This document shows, one piece after another, positions 32,028-44,300 of a stretch of 64,000 bases of DNA. The notes beneath the pieces were generated by a model that saw only the letters and a list, made by a program, of their open reading frames with translations, was not told where the DNA came from and did not search any database. The position numbers and the translations under genes were made by a program. Positions within the stretch are counted from its first letter, which is position 1. Each line of letters opens with the position of its first letter. This DNA is from Seminavis robusta (lineage: Eukaryota; Bacillariophyta; Bacillariophyceae; Naviculales; Naviculaceae): positions 1 to 64,000 of the forward strand of contig CAICTM010000473.1 of the NCBI GenBank assembly GCA_903772945.1, in the 5' to 3' direction.

Positions 32028-33722
32028 ATGCGTCCAACTGAGTCTGCCGTTTATCGGGGTGTGATCCTATTTGGTGTTATTGGTACGTTGACTGTGGCCA
32101 AGCAAGAGCTCATCTTTGTCCAAGATGATGATGATGATAACTTGTCGGGTGGGACTGTCAGCTACGCATGGGAGTGGAAAAGAGTGATGCAGTTTCAAGT
32201 GGTCTACATTCGTCAGAGCGTTTCTTGTGCCGGCGAACCAAAACGCCTATTGCAGTTGATGATCCAGCCAGCAGACAAGAAGAAGAATCCAAAGCAGATT
32301 TCGCTTTACGTCCCCCAAAGCTCGCTTCAGCGCTTGCTTAATGACGTTGAAGCCCACATGATTGCATTCCAAGATAGTGGACCAAAGCAGAAGAGCCATG
32401 CTTCTGAAGAACTTGGAAGCCACAGTGAAAGACCTGTTAGGACCCGAAGAGACATGCTGACTCGACGACAGCACTCGTCCCCTCGTCTGATGGGCGGAAC
32501 CGATACCAGGAACTCGAAAAGGGAAACGGATCCTTTGATGGGGTTGAACGGAGTGGCCGTCAAGTCCACTCAGGTCGAGGCGACACCCAAGCTGACACCG
32601 GACAAGTCAAGCGAGCCGCTTGGGAGGCACAGCGATAGGCCCATGAAGCCCCGGCGAATCCGCGAGAGCCCACCCCCGAAGCAAAGACGATCTGATCCAA
32701 GTATTCTGAGCGAAAGGACTGAGACTCATGCCCCAGTCAAGAAAAAGCGGAGCAAAGCGTCAACCGGGGTCAATGAGGCTGGGCAACTGAACACAGCTAG
32801 CTCGGTTCCCGCACAGGGGGGTGAAACACTAGCGAGCGAAGTTATTGGATCTCACAGTGAGAGGCCCGTCAGATCTAGAAGACTTCACAAGGACGATGCA
32901 TCCAGGCCTCCTCGGTCGCGATCCAATCCTCCCGATAATGGCGAAAAAGCTGGTCGCCGAGACGGGCGCAACAAGGAGACCGAGAAGCAAGACCACCACG
33001 AGTCGATGGGGCTACGCGAATGTTCCGGCGTCGCTGATGGTGGTGGGGATGACAGCAAGACGAAAGTTCCTATTGACGACAAGTCCACGGGCGGCACACC
33101 GAAGGGGCGCCGTTCCTCCTCTCTTCCTCCGCCGTCGAAAGGCATCCTCAAGAACAAGAGCGAACCCGAGACAAAGAGTCCTCTGAATATCCTCGATATC
33201 ATCCCATTGTTTTCTGGGAAACGAAAGAACCGTTCTTCCGTGATCAGTGCATCGAATGATCTTCCCAAGACCACCAGCCCCTCAAGTCCGAGCGGAAGGC
33301 ACCCTCCAAAGAAACCGTTTCTCTTCTTCTTGAGAGCTCCTCCTTCGCGAACCCGACAGCACTTGCATGACGAGGGGCCGAATCGCGGACGTGGTCAACG
33401 CCCGTCGCCGAGGAGGCGTCGCGGCACATCGACAGAAACAAGGCATCGCTCGTCGACCCGACGAGGCCAGTCAATCGAACGAATCCAGAAGGCCATAGCA
33501 CCAATCCTCGCCTCTTTGACAGACAAGGGGCGCACTACCCCGCAAGGTTCACCATGTAACTCGAAACACGGTGAAGAGGACGGATCTCGTCAAGTCAGGT
33601 TTGCCGAGGAGGACATTGATGCCATGTCACGTGAAGACGGAACGACTGAAGGAGAGCCTCGAAGGCACATCGAATCAACGCATACCACGGCGGTGCACGA
33701 TAGCTCTGAATGGAGCCAGTAG
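32028..33722 (+). CDS. PH-like domain protein with SHSERPVR repeats (564 aa)
   Basis: Residues 8-115 are the PH/GRAM-like module shared with the genes at 18700-20844 and 24049-25449 (GVILFGVIGTLTVAKQELIFVQ, YAWEWKRVMQFQVV, ISLYVPQSSLQRLLNDVEAHM). The rest is basic and disordered, with three copies of a motif LG[SR]HS[ED]RP[VM][RK][TPS]RR (around residues 128, 204 and 284), a KGILKNKSEPE stretch, KKPFLFFLRAPPSRTRQ and RQVRFAEEDIDAM. The KKPFLFFLRAPP segment is matched by KRPLLHFLKPPPPR in the 714-aa paralogue, so similarity extends beyond the N-terminal domain. The repeats could be docking or phosphorylation sites; that is inference. Confidence 0.7.
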   Translation: MRPTESAVYRGVILFGVIGTLTVAKQELIFVQDDDDDNLSGGTVSYAWEWKRVMQFQVVYIRQSVSCAGEPKRLLQLMIQPADKKKNPKQISLYVPQSSLQRLLNDVEAHMIAFQDSGPKQKSHASEELGSHSERPVRTRRDMLTRRQHSSPRLMGGTDTRNSKRETDPLMGLNGVAVKSTQVEATPKLTPDKSSEPLGRHSDRPMKPRRIRESPPPKQRRSDPSILSERTETHAPVKKKRSKASTGVNEAGQLNTASSVPAQGGETLASEVIGSHSERPVRSRRLHKDDASRPPRSRSNPPDNGEKAGRRDGRNKETEKQDHHESMGLRECSGVADGGGDDSKTKVPIDDKSTGGTPKGRRSSSLPPPSKGILKNKSEPETKSPLNILDIIPLFSGKRKNRSSVISASNDLPKTTSPSSPSGRHPPKKPFLFFLRAPPSRTRQHLHDEGPNRGRGQRPSPRRRRGTSTETRHRSSTRRGQSIERIQKAIAPILASLTDKGRTTPQGSPCNSKHGEEDGSRQVRFAEEDIDAMSREDGTTEGEPRRHIESTHTTAVHDSSEWSQ

Positions 33723-34619
33723 GCAAGAGAATTGTGGACGGGGACTGCGAATGATTGAATCCGCAATTCTGCTCTTGGTTGGCAGTCAAGATATCAATTG
33801 AGCACGAAGGCAGGAGGCGAAGAACGTGTGTGTGGATGTTCGAAGACAAAGCTCATCCTCCAGCAAAAAGTTCACACGAGTCCAAGCGGCATTGGGCTAT
33901 CTGGGACGAGCGTGCAAGGGGCTTGGAAAACGGTTGCTTTCAGTGAAGAATCTCGGACTGCTTAGTACATGGGAAAAGCTAAATGATTAGAAGTAATGTA
34001 GCTGACCAGCTACATGTACCGTACGGTAGTGGTGCGGAGACAGCTGACATACTAGTAGACTACTAGTACTCCCGCCACGAGGAAGGTGAAAAAAAAGGGA
34101 TGACGCGACTGAGACACTATCCATGAATGATTCAATCGTGTACTTGCTTTTCTTTCCCGGCTTCTTGAAAGCAAAACGGCAAGGAAATGGCTTGGGCAGG
34201 CTCTAGCTAGACTAGTTCTTTGGCAAAGCTACCATCCCATGGAACGTCTCAACAGCTTTCAAGCCGAGGATGTCCACAATGGTTTACATGTACTAGTACT
34301 AGTACCAGATGGATCGCTCGCTCCCAAGAGGCATCGTGGTCGTCAATGGCTGGAATAGCTCAGGCCGGGACCAAGGAGCTCTTGGGTTCTCTTTCCTTTA
34401 CTCTCTAGCTAGCACTATGAGCAGACAAGAAAATTAATGGTAGAAGAGCCGCAATCAGAGGCGAAATGGTCATTGGGAACGCGAGCATGCTGGCTGGGAT
34501 CTTCATCAAGCACGAGGAAGAGAATGCCTCTCCTCAGCCATCTGGCGGCAAAAGCATTAAGCAAGCTGTGACCTTCACATCATCCACCAGGACTATGATG
34601 TGCTAATCATGCTTTGACC

Positions 34620-35860
34620 CTATGACGGAGACAAAGGGCTCTCCTAACTCCAGGTTTTGGCTCTTCGTGTCGAATTCGGCAATGGAAATAGATGCCTGTT
34701 GAAGCTCACCCAAGGTTTGGCCATTTGGAGAAAGATTTGGCCATTTGCGGGCAATTTCTAAAGCTCGCAGCTGATAAAGCCAGAGTTATTAGAGTCTTGG
34801 TATTCGGTTGTTCCACTCTCTACTTGTTTGTTTGTTTTACATGTAAGCCGTTTTCAATGCATGTACGTACCGGACCACCGGTACTACTGATCATGAGTAT
34901 TAATAGTACAGCTATTAATAATAGTACTGTACCGGTACTATTAGTACTAGTCTAGTGCCAGTAGTTTATAAAAATTTTTAGTGCTACTCGGAGGAGCATC
35001 GATCAGCGTATTAATTTTATTTATGCTCCCATTTCCAAGTTTACTTTCCGATGATGCGTCTTTCTGGGCTCTGGAACAGCGAATTAACACACAAAGTCTT
35101 GCTGACGTGTTCTACGGAATCTTCTTCTTTAACGAATGACCGCGAACATGATGACCGCGAACATGATGATGAACGATGCACCGCGTGTGCTCTGCCTTTC
35201 TGGAGTGTTAGTATTGGTACTACTACTAGTAGTAGGAGACTGCAGGAGGTGGATCTACATACAATGTCATGTACAAGGCAAGCTCCTTGCCAGGGTTCTT
35301 CCTCTTCAGCCAGTGGTCATCAAGGTTATTGTTTTATGGTCCAAGTGCAAGAATATGATGGGAAAAGTGTCAATGCTGCGCAAGTGCTTTGAGGCTTTGA
35401 GGAACTGAAGGGGTTCTCCTAACTCTTGGTTGATGGCTCTGCTGGTACAGTCGTACATACCGGTACATGGCTAGCTAGTACATGTAGTTTGGCAATCGAA
35501 ATAGATGCCTGGTATAACTCAGCTAAGAATCGACAATTGGAGGCATCAAAGCTTTAAGATGAAGCAGCATCTGCTTCAGCTGATAAATCCAGAGTCAGTC
35601 GAAAAAGCGAAAAGGTTCAGCTCCGCTTGCTCTCTTTGTATAAACCCTTTCCGTATTGTCCGTGGGCAGTATAAACCCTTTCCGTAATGTCCGTGGGCAG
35701 TTCTGAGTTCTGTGCTAGATTGTTTCATGTTCCATTCGAAGCATGGCGTATGCGCTGCATATGGCATAGACTGATGTAGACTTGGTTATTGTTTTAAAGT
35801 ATTATGGACCCATTTCCAAGAGTGCTTTCTGAAGATGCGGGGCTCTTGCTGGAGGACTGC
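34620..35860. repeat. Diverged tandem segmental duplication, period about 775 bp
   Basis: The segment starting near 34625 reappears starting near 35400 in the same order. Matching landmarks are CTCTCCTAACTCCAGG/TTCTCCTAACTCTTGG, GGCAATSGAAATAGATGCC, CAGCTGATAAAKCCAGAGT and CCCATTTCCAAG followed by GATGCG. No gene is recognisable in either copy. The rest of the 33723-36771 gap shows only palindrome-rich DNA, a TTTTC microsatellite near 35993-36011 and chance frames. Confidence 0.55.
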
Positions 35861-36771
35861 AATAATGGACTCTAAACTCCGTTATTTATATTTTGCTTGT
35901 CTGCATGGAACTGTTGTAGTTATTAGGCCTACAGGTACTAGCTAGTACACTACTACAATGTACTAGCTAGCGTGCACGCATTCCCTGCTGTTTCTTTTCT
36001 TTTCTTTTCTACGCCTTTGCTGCGCTGAAAAGGAGTGTGTGTGCATGCTTTTTCAATTTCGAAGAGAAGGGGTAAACTAAAATCTTAACGTTGCTTTCAT
36101 TATTGATGTGAAATCCCCCACCATCCTTTTCAGACCACAATTTGAACACGCATACCATGTCATGGTGAATAGTGCTTTGCTTCTTTCAAAGAATTTCCAC
36201 TTTCTGGACATTTACTTCTTCTTCAACGAATGTCCGGTGAACAGGAACAAGAGGCATTTATTTATTGAATGGTTGATGAAGATCGTTAATTCTGTAGCCA
36301 CATTCTCTTTCCTGTTTATCGATCGACATGACGAGTTGCCGAAAGCACGAAATGGCCACGGAATAATTTCCCCCAGCAGAAAGCTTCCAGTGATGGTACA
36401 GTACGGTCCACTGAGCCGCTCATAGCTCATACAGTAGCCTTTATTAGTGTCGTACGTTTTGGGAACGAGAAAACTCCGCTTCTGTTAATTCCACAGAAGT
36501 GACCGAAGAGCAAAAATAAATCTGAAGAAGATCCTTGATACGGTACTAGTCCAGCACATGATTGATGAAATCGAGTGCCAGCGAAGTTTCGGGCTTTATT
36601 ATTCTTGGGTGGCCTTTAAAAATAGAAGAAAACTAACTTTTTACTTCGCATTCTAAAGTCTAGCTCACAAAATCAATTTCCAAGTCAAGTGATCCTTCAA
36701 TACGACCAACCCAGCACAACTACAACCGTGAGACAAGGAGAAAGGAAACTGTAAAAGAAAAAAGAGATACA

Positions 36772-39700
36772 ATGAAGTTCTGCCCTGGTTATCTTTGGCT
36801 CTCCGCCTCGGTTCTACTATTGAACCTGAGCAACACCTGCGAGGCGGCAACGGTGAGTATCCGCAGGAGCGCTGTCGACTCTAACTTCTTGGAGTCATCG
36901 GAGCATGACTGTTTGTACAATGGGGAGATCCTGTTGAGTCATCCTCTTTCGCTGGGCGTCCAGACCAAGCACTATGACCTTGCCATGCACATGCTTCGCT
37001 CGATCCACTTGACCATGGACAGGGTCAATGGCTGGCCTCGTTGCGGTGTGTCCGTCGACGGCAAGAACTTCTCTCTCGCCATTCAGACTTATGGGGATGA
37101 AGGCAGTGTCAACAAGACTCTCGAGATCGGAAGCAAGATCGTCAACACCACCGACTTCTTGCTCTCTGGGTACTCCTCTACCCTGGTACGTCCCTTGGCC
37201 CAAGTTGCGCAGGAGAACAAACGCCTCATGGTCACCGGAGGCTCTGCTTCTTCGACGGTCTACGAAGGCCGTGATCATGTCTTTGGCATCATTCCCCCTT
37301 CCGGTTCTTTCCGCCTTCCTGCCTTCCCAGCGCTCGTCGCAGCTGGTGCCCGCACTTTCGCTACCATCGGCGAAGAGAGCACACAATGCTCCGGCACAGA
37401 AGAACTCGCAATTCAGTTTGGATTCGAATTCGTCGGGAGTGCTGAAGTTGTAGACCGTGCCCCTCTCGAAGACTTTCAGGAAGCCGCTCGAAACATCTCC
37501 AAGCTCGACCCAGATGTTGTCATGTGCTGTATCCGCTCGTCGTACTCTCTCTGGAACAAGGCCATGCGAAGCATTGACTGGTCCCCCAAGGCGCAGGTCT
37601 ACTCGAGCATCTTCGGTAGATACGAGTTCGAGCAGGAGCTAGGCACTGATCTGGCCTACAACATGGGTACAGTCCCATGGGAACGGGCTCTTCCTCCCAT
37701 CACGGATGGCGCAACAGGACTCACGCCACTCGAATTCTACGAACTTTTCGAAGAAGCGACCTCCAAGCAACCTCCTTATCAAGCCGTCTCTCACAGTTCC
37801 GCAATCAGTGTTCTGGTTCAGGCCATTGAACGCGCTGGAACCATGGAGACCGAGAAAGTTCGTGACACCATCGCCAGTGGATTCTTCCCTACCATATTTG
37901 GCAACGTCAGCTTTGACGAAAACGGCCAGAACAAACAGCCATCACTGTTGTTGCAATACGATGGCAATAGCAAACTCCAACTCCTGTCTCCTCAAGAGCT
38001 GAAGACCAACGACTTTCAGATGATCTACCCTATGCCCACCTGGGCCATGAGGGATTGCATCAACTTGTCCCCTTGTACCGTGCTTGGCGGAAGCTGCACC
38101 ATGGAAGGGTCTTGTCAATGTCCCGACGAAATGGTATCTGTCGGGCTTCGCGAAGAAGCCGAGTGCGTCCCTCCGGAACTGGCTCCCCAGGAACCCAACT
38201 ATGCTGCCATTATTGGAGTGCCTCTCTTGGCCATCTGTCTCATTGGATTAGGGCTCTTCTGGTACATGAAAACAATCAAGACGCGTGCCGATGCCATCTG
38301 GAAGATCAACAAGGAAGAACTCATCTTTGCCGACCCAGCCGAGGTCATTGGAAGTGGGAGTTTTGGGGAAGGTGAGCCTCGGTAGCATGGCTGCGTGGTC
38401 CGAGAATGGTTGCCAAGCCTAACACGTTTCTCTTTTTCCCTCCTTCCTCAGTCCTGCTGGCGGAATACCGCGGAACAAAGGTTGCTGTCAAGCATGTGCT
38501 CCCCTCAAAGAACCTTCGACTTTCAGGAATGGACGACACACGAGATACCTTGAGCCTGGATGATTCTGGTGACGATATCGAACAACCAAAGAAGAAGCGC
38601 GGCCACTCGTCCTGGGGCATGGCTAGCATTGGATTGTCTTCCACTACTTCCAAGACCGGGATGCAAGGGCGTTCGGGGTCTGCTTCAGGCAGGAGTTCGT
38701 TCTTTGGCCGAATGACAATGTTTGGGAGTAGCGCGAATGGATCTATAGACCTCAAAGCTATGAAAGCCGACTTCATTCGTGAGATGCGTTACCTGTCCAA
38801 GCTCCGACATCCGGTACGGCAACTACATATTGTGTCTTCGTCGATCCGTTCCCAGCGCCAGACTCACAGTTTGATTCTTAACTATCCATTCCCCAGTGCA
38901 TCACAATGGTCATGGGTGAGTCAACCCCGGCAAGCTTGTTGCGTGGCAAGAGTTTTCGAAATGTGCCTCACACCTGCCAATCGCCTGCTCGTGTACAACA
39001 GGTGCGGTTATTGAATCCAAAGAAGACCCAATGCTGGTCATGGAATACATGGACAAGTGAGTGTTCGTATGTCAAGGTGTGGCATGTTACATCTCGACAG
39101 GATACTCACCCGATAGTCTCGCACAAACCTTCGCCACAACCCCGCACTGCCAGCGGCTCTCTCTATGACATTCTTCACAACGAGACCTTCTGGTTGGACG
39201 GGGAAATCCTGCTCCCCTTACTGAAGGACATCTCCCAAGGCTGCAGGTTCCTTCATGCGGCTGATCCTGCGGTTGTCCATGGGTGAGTTGTGCTTGTCAT
39301 ACTTCTTCCTTTGCCGCATTCATTTCCTCACCCGGTCTCATTCTGTTGCTTGCAGTGACTTGAAAAGCGCCAATATCCTTGTTGATTCGAAGTACAGGTG
39401 AGCCTCCACACGTCCCAAGAGTATTGGCAATGGCGTGGCCTCCATTCTCACATACTACTTTGTGATCATTAAAGGGCCAAAGTCGCAGATTTCGGATTGA
39501 GCCAGAAGCAGCAAGCTGGAGGGGCAATGTCAACCGCTGGTTCTCCTTTTTGGATGGCGCCAGAGCTCCTTCGGAGGGAAAGCTCCAACACTACAGCTTC
39601 CGATGTGTATGCCTTCGGAATCATTCTTTATGAGTGTTTTTCCAGGAAGGACCCTTATGAAGGTGATGATCTGAATGAGATTCTCCGCCAGGTTGCTGAT

Positions 39701-40912
39701 CCCAGCATCAACAGGCGCCCTCCTGTCCCCAAGGACTGCCCTCACCAGCTGGCAGCTCTCATGGCGGACTGTGTTGCTGCAAATCCTGATGACCGACCCT
39801 CCTTTGCCGAGATTGACAGCCGTCTCAACCGCTTGCAGGCTGATACTTTGTTGTTGTCTGATAAACCCATTATGAAGAACTCCTCTGTCTCTCTCTTTGA
39901 CATCTTCCCCAAACACATCGCCGAGGCTCTTCGAGATGGAAGGAAAGTCGAGGCGGAACACCACGAGGTCGTCACAATCTTCTTCTGCGATATTGTTGGG
40001 TTCACAGGGTACGCATGGGTTCCATTAATCGAATGTATTATCGTCAATAATCTTACATTATTCTCTTCTCTGGCCACAGGATCTCGCAAAGCCTGGAGCC
40101 GCAAAAGGTTGCGAACATGCTCGACCGACTTTACTCCAAGTTCGATGACTTATCCACCAAGCACGACATCTTCAAAGTAGAGACCATAGGAGATGGTAAG
40201 TGCTCGTGGCATGCAAGGGTGGCCGATGTGGCTCTTCGGAACTCTTGACTTACGAATGCTCCCTTTTATAATGACAGCATACATGGCAGTGACCAATCTC
40301 GTCAAAGATCAGTCTGCAACCCATGCCACTCGCATTGCACAGTTTTCAGTGGAAGCTCTCAAGGCCGCCAACGAAACTCTTGTCGATGTAGATGACCACA
40401 GCAAAGGCTATGTCAACATTCGTGTTGGGTTCCACTCGGGTCCTGGTAAGACAAGCAGAGGACGCAATTGAGCCCAGAGGTGACATGTAGAAATGTGCTT
40501 CCTCACCGATGCACTTTACTTTGCCATACCCGTAGTTGTTTCCGACGTCGTGGGCAACCGCAACCCACGTTATTGCCTCTTTGGCGATGCCGTCAATACC
40601 GCCAGCAGGATGGAGAGCAACTCGCAACCCAACTGCATTCACTGCTCCTTCCAGGCAGCTGAACTACTCACTAAACAAGGATGTGAGATTCCTCTTACCT
40701 ATCGGGGCAAGATTAACGTGAAGGGCAAAGGCAGGATGGAGACTTACTGGGTGAACAAGTCACGGAAATCAGCAATGACGGTCCTGACTGATGTCACCGA
40801 AGAGATGTCGTCCAGTCACGCCGACAACGACGAGCTTCACGCCGCCAACGGGCCTCCTATGCATTATCTTCCACGCCAGTCGCCAGCTCCAAAATCCGCA
40901 GTGGACTGTTAG
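36772..40912 (+). CDS. Receptor guanylate cyclase with protein kinase domain (1133 aa)
   Basis: Ten exons: 36772-38371, 38452-38813, 38897-38915, 39002-39056, 39154-39282, 39356-39397, 39475-40008, 40080-40195, 40278-40445, 40536-40912. All are GT-AG and keep frame. Order: signal peptide (1-25), ANF-type type I periplasmic-binding ectodomain (about 45-430), Cys-rich stalk, TM helix (478-500), kinase domain, class III cyclase domain. The kinase has GSGSFGEV, VAVKHV (K547), an insert of about 90 residues before helix C, HGDLKSAN (D723) and DFG (741-743). The cyclase has metal-binding D908 and D952, guanine-selecting E948 and C1022, and N1029/R1033, so it should make cGMP (EC 4.6.1.2). Unlike animal receptor cyclases, the kinase active-site residues are largely kept, with HGD replacing HRD. 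Confidence 0.92.
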
Positions 40913-41361
40913 GGGGCCTGTTTGAAAGCCGCAGTCAACTGTTTGGGGGCTTGTTTGACAACTCCCGAACCAATTAGCCCCCGGCTCGATCTCCGCTGCG
41001 GGCTTACTGGATTGCGTGTTTGCGCCCTCTGAATATATTTTTGCATCACTAAACATGAATGACTTTTATCGTACCAAAGCCAACCTTGAGCGCTTCATCG
41101 TCCTTGGCACCTTCCTGCAGAGAAACCATTTCGTGCGCTTTTGTAGTTGTTTATCGGGTCTCCAAAGACAAGTGCGAGGTTCTGAGGTCTTCGACGATAC
41201 CGGTAGAACAAAACGACGTCTTCCTCTGGTGCCCAATGTTACGGATGGTAAGCTATCATGATGTCTTTCCACGCGAAGCGGTGGCACAAGGATCGAACGA
41301 GATAAAGTACATTCTTGGGCGTAGCAGTGCAAGGTCGTTCTAGTCTACCGTATGCTTTACT
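40913..41361. other. Convergent 3' space with a 33-bp tandem duplication
   Basis: The first copy of a 33-bp unit (40897-40929) contains the cyclase stop codon, and a second copy (40930-40962) follows directly (CCGCAGTGGACTGTTAGGGG against CCGCAGTCAACTGTTTGGGG). The remainder separates the cyclase gene from the converging SBP receptor gene; I see no gene. Confidence 0.6.
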
Positions 41362-44300
41362 TCATGGAGAAAGATCGCGAAGCAAACCAGGAACTGGATA
41401 GAACTGAGGGCCTGGTGTGCGGATGCTATTGATAACGTTTCTGCCCCCCCTTGGGATATGCGGGCCCACATTTCTTTCATAAAGCTCTGCAAAAATCGGC
41501 AGCCATGAGGATACCGGTACCTGGTAGACGCACGAAGCGAAACAAGGTCAAATGGCATCGATCGACTTACCGCCATAGTTGCCCAACTCCAAGATTGGGT
41601 CACGGAGCATCCGCAGAAACTGATGTGTATCAATGTACAAAACAAGCCCGTGTTGTGAGCAAGAGCAAGAGCAAGCTGTTGCGTTGATTCATACAAACAA
41701 GAACGTACCTGGGGGCCAAATAGGTATACGGAGGGCATCGAGTTTGATAGCCTCTGGTCAATGCCATTCTCCTCTGCATAGAAAGTTGACGCTACAATCC
41801 AGAAACAGAATTTTGACCATTGTCCATCATCTTCCCTTGTCGCGAGACTCAAGTTTTCTTCTCCTTCGCCATAGAAGTAGGGCTGGGAAAAAGAATATCC
41901 TACTCCAGTGGATGGTTCTCTTACATCATTTTGCAAGGTCCAGTGTGCCCCCGCAAACACGTCCGCGTAGCCCTCTGATAACACCTTATACCCTTCTGCC
42001 TCGCTGCGCACTTCAATCAGTTCAACGAGATCCACTGAACCTGAGAAGAGGCTGGTTGCCAAAGCGCGGCAAAAGTCCACATCGAGACCTGTTATGGTGA
42101 GGTTGGTATTCGCTGTTTCGGATACCGTTTCTGCCATCTCTGCAAAACCAGGACGTCCGCCCACCACCGCACATCTCAGAACACCGCTTTCCAGTATTCT
42201 CTCTATCGTCCCGCCACTCACAGGTCCAGGGCCATCGTTGCCCACCAAACCAAACGGAAATGCAAACAGAAGACCTGTGCTGCCGTTGTTCAACAGCGTC
42301 AAACCTTCGCGAGCCACAGCTAGAAGTAGCAGGAAAAGGCCTGAGGACAATGACAGAAAACGACACAGGAATGAAGGACAATTCCTTGCACTTACCCGAA
42401 GCGGCATGCCGGTCGTAGAGTTCCCTGCGAGTTTTAGGAACAAGATTGAGCTTGATAGAAGAGAACTGCACACACCAGCAGTAGCGTAGCGACTGTTTCT
42501 TACCCGTAGTTTCCAATTATGGCGATTGCATCTTCAAACATGTTCGCAAATCGATCTCCAAATAACTCTGATCCCGATATGAATGTATCCGGAACTAAGT
42601 GACTTGTCTCTTGCGTGATACCAACTTGCTCTGCCACGAACACTGAATGTAGCACACTGTGGACAAAGTTTGAGAAAGTTGGGTCGTCATCCCGAGTGAC
42701 CATTGACAGCGGTATCTTGGAGAAGAGACTGCGGCCTGTGACATAGCTATAATTGTATCCAAACGCTCTGACATTTTGCACTCCCAGCGATACCCCTTCA
42801 GCAGCGATTACATTACAGAGGCCATCCCTCAGACCCCCGTACATGGACTGCCAACCGTCTACAACATGGATTTGTCGCTTCGGTAATCGGTATGCAAGTA
42901 TGGCGTGATACGATGACCCCCCTACAACGCACACCTTGATATCCCGACAGTTTGGGCCAAAGTTCTCCATGTCATTGTCCATACACGCAACCGGGCCTTC
43001 AGGTCCTGCAAAACGCAGGCCATCGTACATGAAAGGTGGAGAAAACGTCAAGCCCGTTTCAACTCCAACCTGCAAAATAAAATGTAAGAACGAAACATTT
43101 TTCAGCTTGACCTGAAGAAGATCGTCACAAGAGGGATTGCATCGACATCTCTTACCTCATAAACATTGCGATCCATGGTGAAAGTTGAGCTGGCAGTTAG
43201 AACATCGACAGTGCGATTCGCAACGAGCTCAAATCGATCTGCAAAAGTCGCATCAATCAGGACGATTTCATAAGAATCTCGCCCCATGATCGCAGCGGCT
43301 ATCGCTCGGCACTTTTCAAAATTTATTCGATTCAGAAATATGGGTGAGAAGATTCGATTCAACAGAACTGGCAATCTACCCAAAGATCAGTTGGCTTACC
43401 CAATCGACATCTACTCCAAATCGTTCCCCCGACTCCTCGTCAAATCCGGTTGTCTCGTAGATGCCACACCGCAACACGCCAGATGCGTACACTTTTTCCA
43501 ACGTTGGGATGGGTGTCATTGTCGGACTTGCCGAAGGTTCCATAAACACAACATCGTCGCTGGCCACAGACGATTCCTTTCTCTCCGCCTCACTCGCTTT
43601 CGCCATATACCCTACCCCCAATCCCACTGCAACAGAAATAACCACAAAGAATAGCAAAAAACAGGTGACATACTTGAGTTGCTGCAATTCTTTCTTCTTG
43701 CTTGTCAGTTCTGCCATTTCTGTCTGCTCCACCACCTCTGCCTGAGCTGCTGACTGTATAATTTCTTCTCGAATATTCTGTTCGAGATCATCTTCCTCAA
43801 CACAGACGGCTACAATTTCTCCAGGATTGTCGCCGTCGTCGTTTGCAGAAGCTTCCAAGTTCCGTTCAGGGTTAATTTCACTGCTCTCGTTGGTTCGAAA
43901 ACTGGCATCCGTATGCAAACTTCGACTGTAATGAGCTTCACTCATCATCAAAGATCGACTGTTGTTATGGGCTTCACTACTTTCCCCCGTAGATTCATCC
44001 CATCGGCGTCTCTGCTGTTGACGACCACAAGAGTTGCTCAAGCCCAAGCCATAATAGCTTTGGCTCATATCACCCATACCCGTGGAAGACTCGTGATTAC
44101 TACTCGCAGTGATGTTTTCTCCAAACAGCGTGACCGCTCCCCCGCGAAATCTCGGATTGGCAAAGGGAGCTCGTCCTGTCGCTGGGTAAGCTCCAGGTAG
44201 GGATGCTTGAGAACCCCCCCTAGTCATTCGGCGACGACTGGCATGCTGAGACAATGATAGCTGTGCGTTTGCTTCTTGTTGATTGGGCGTTGTCGTCGTC

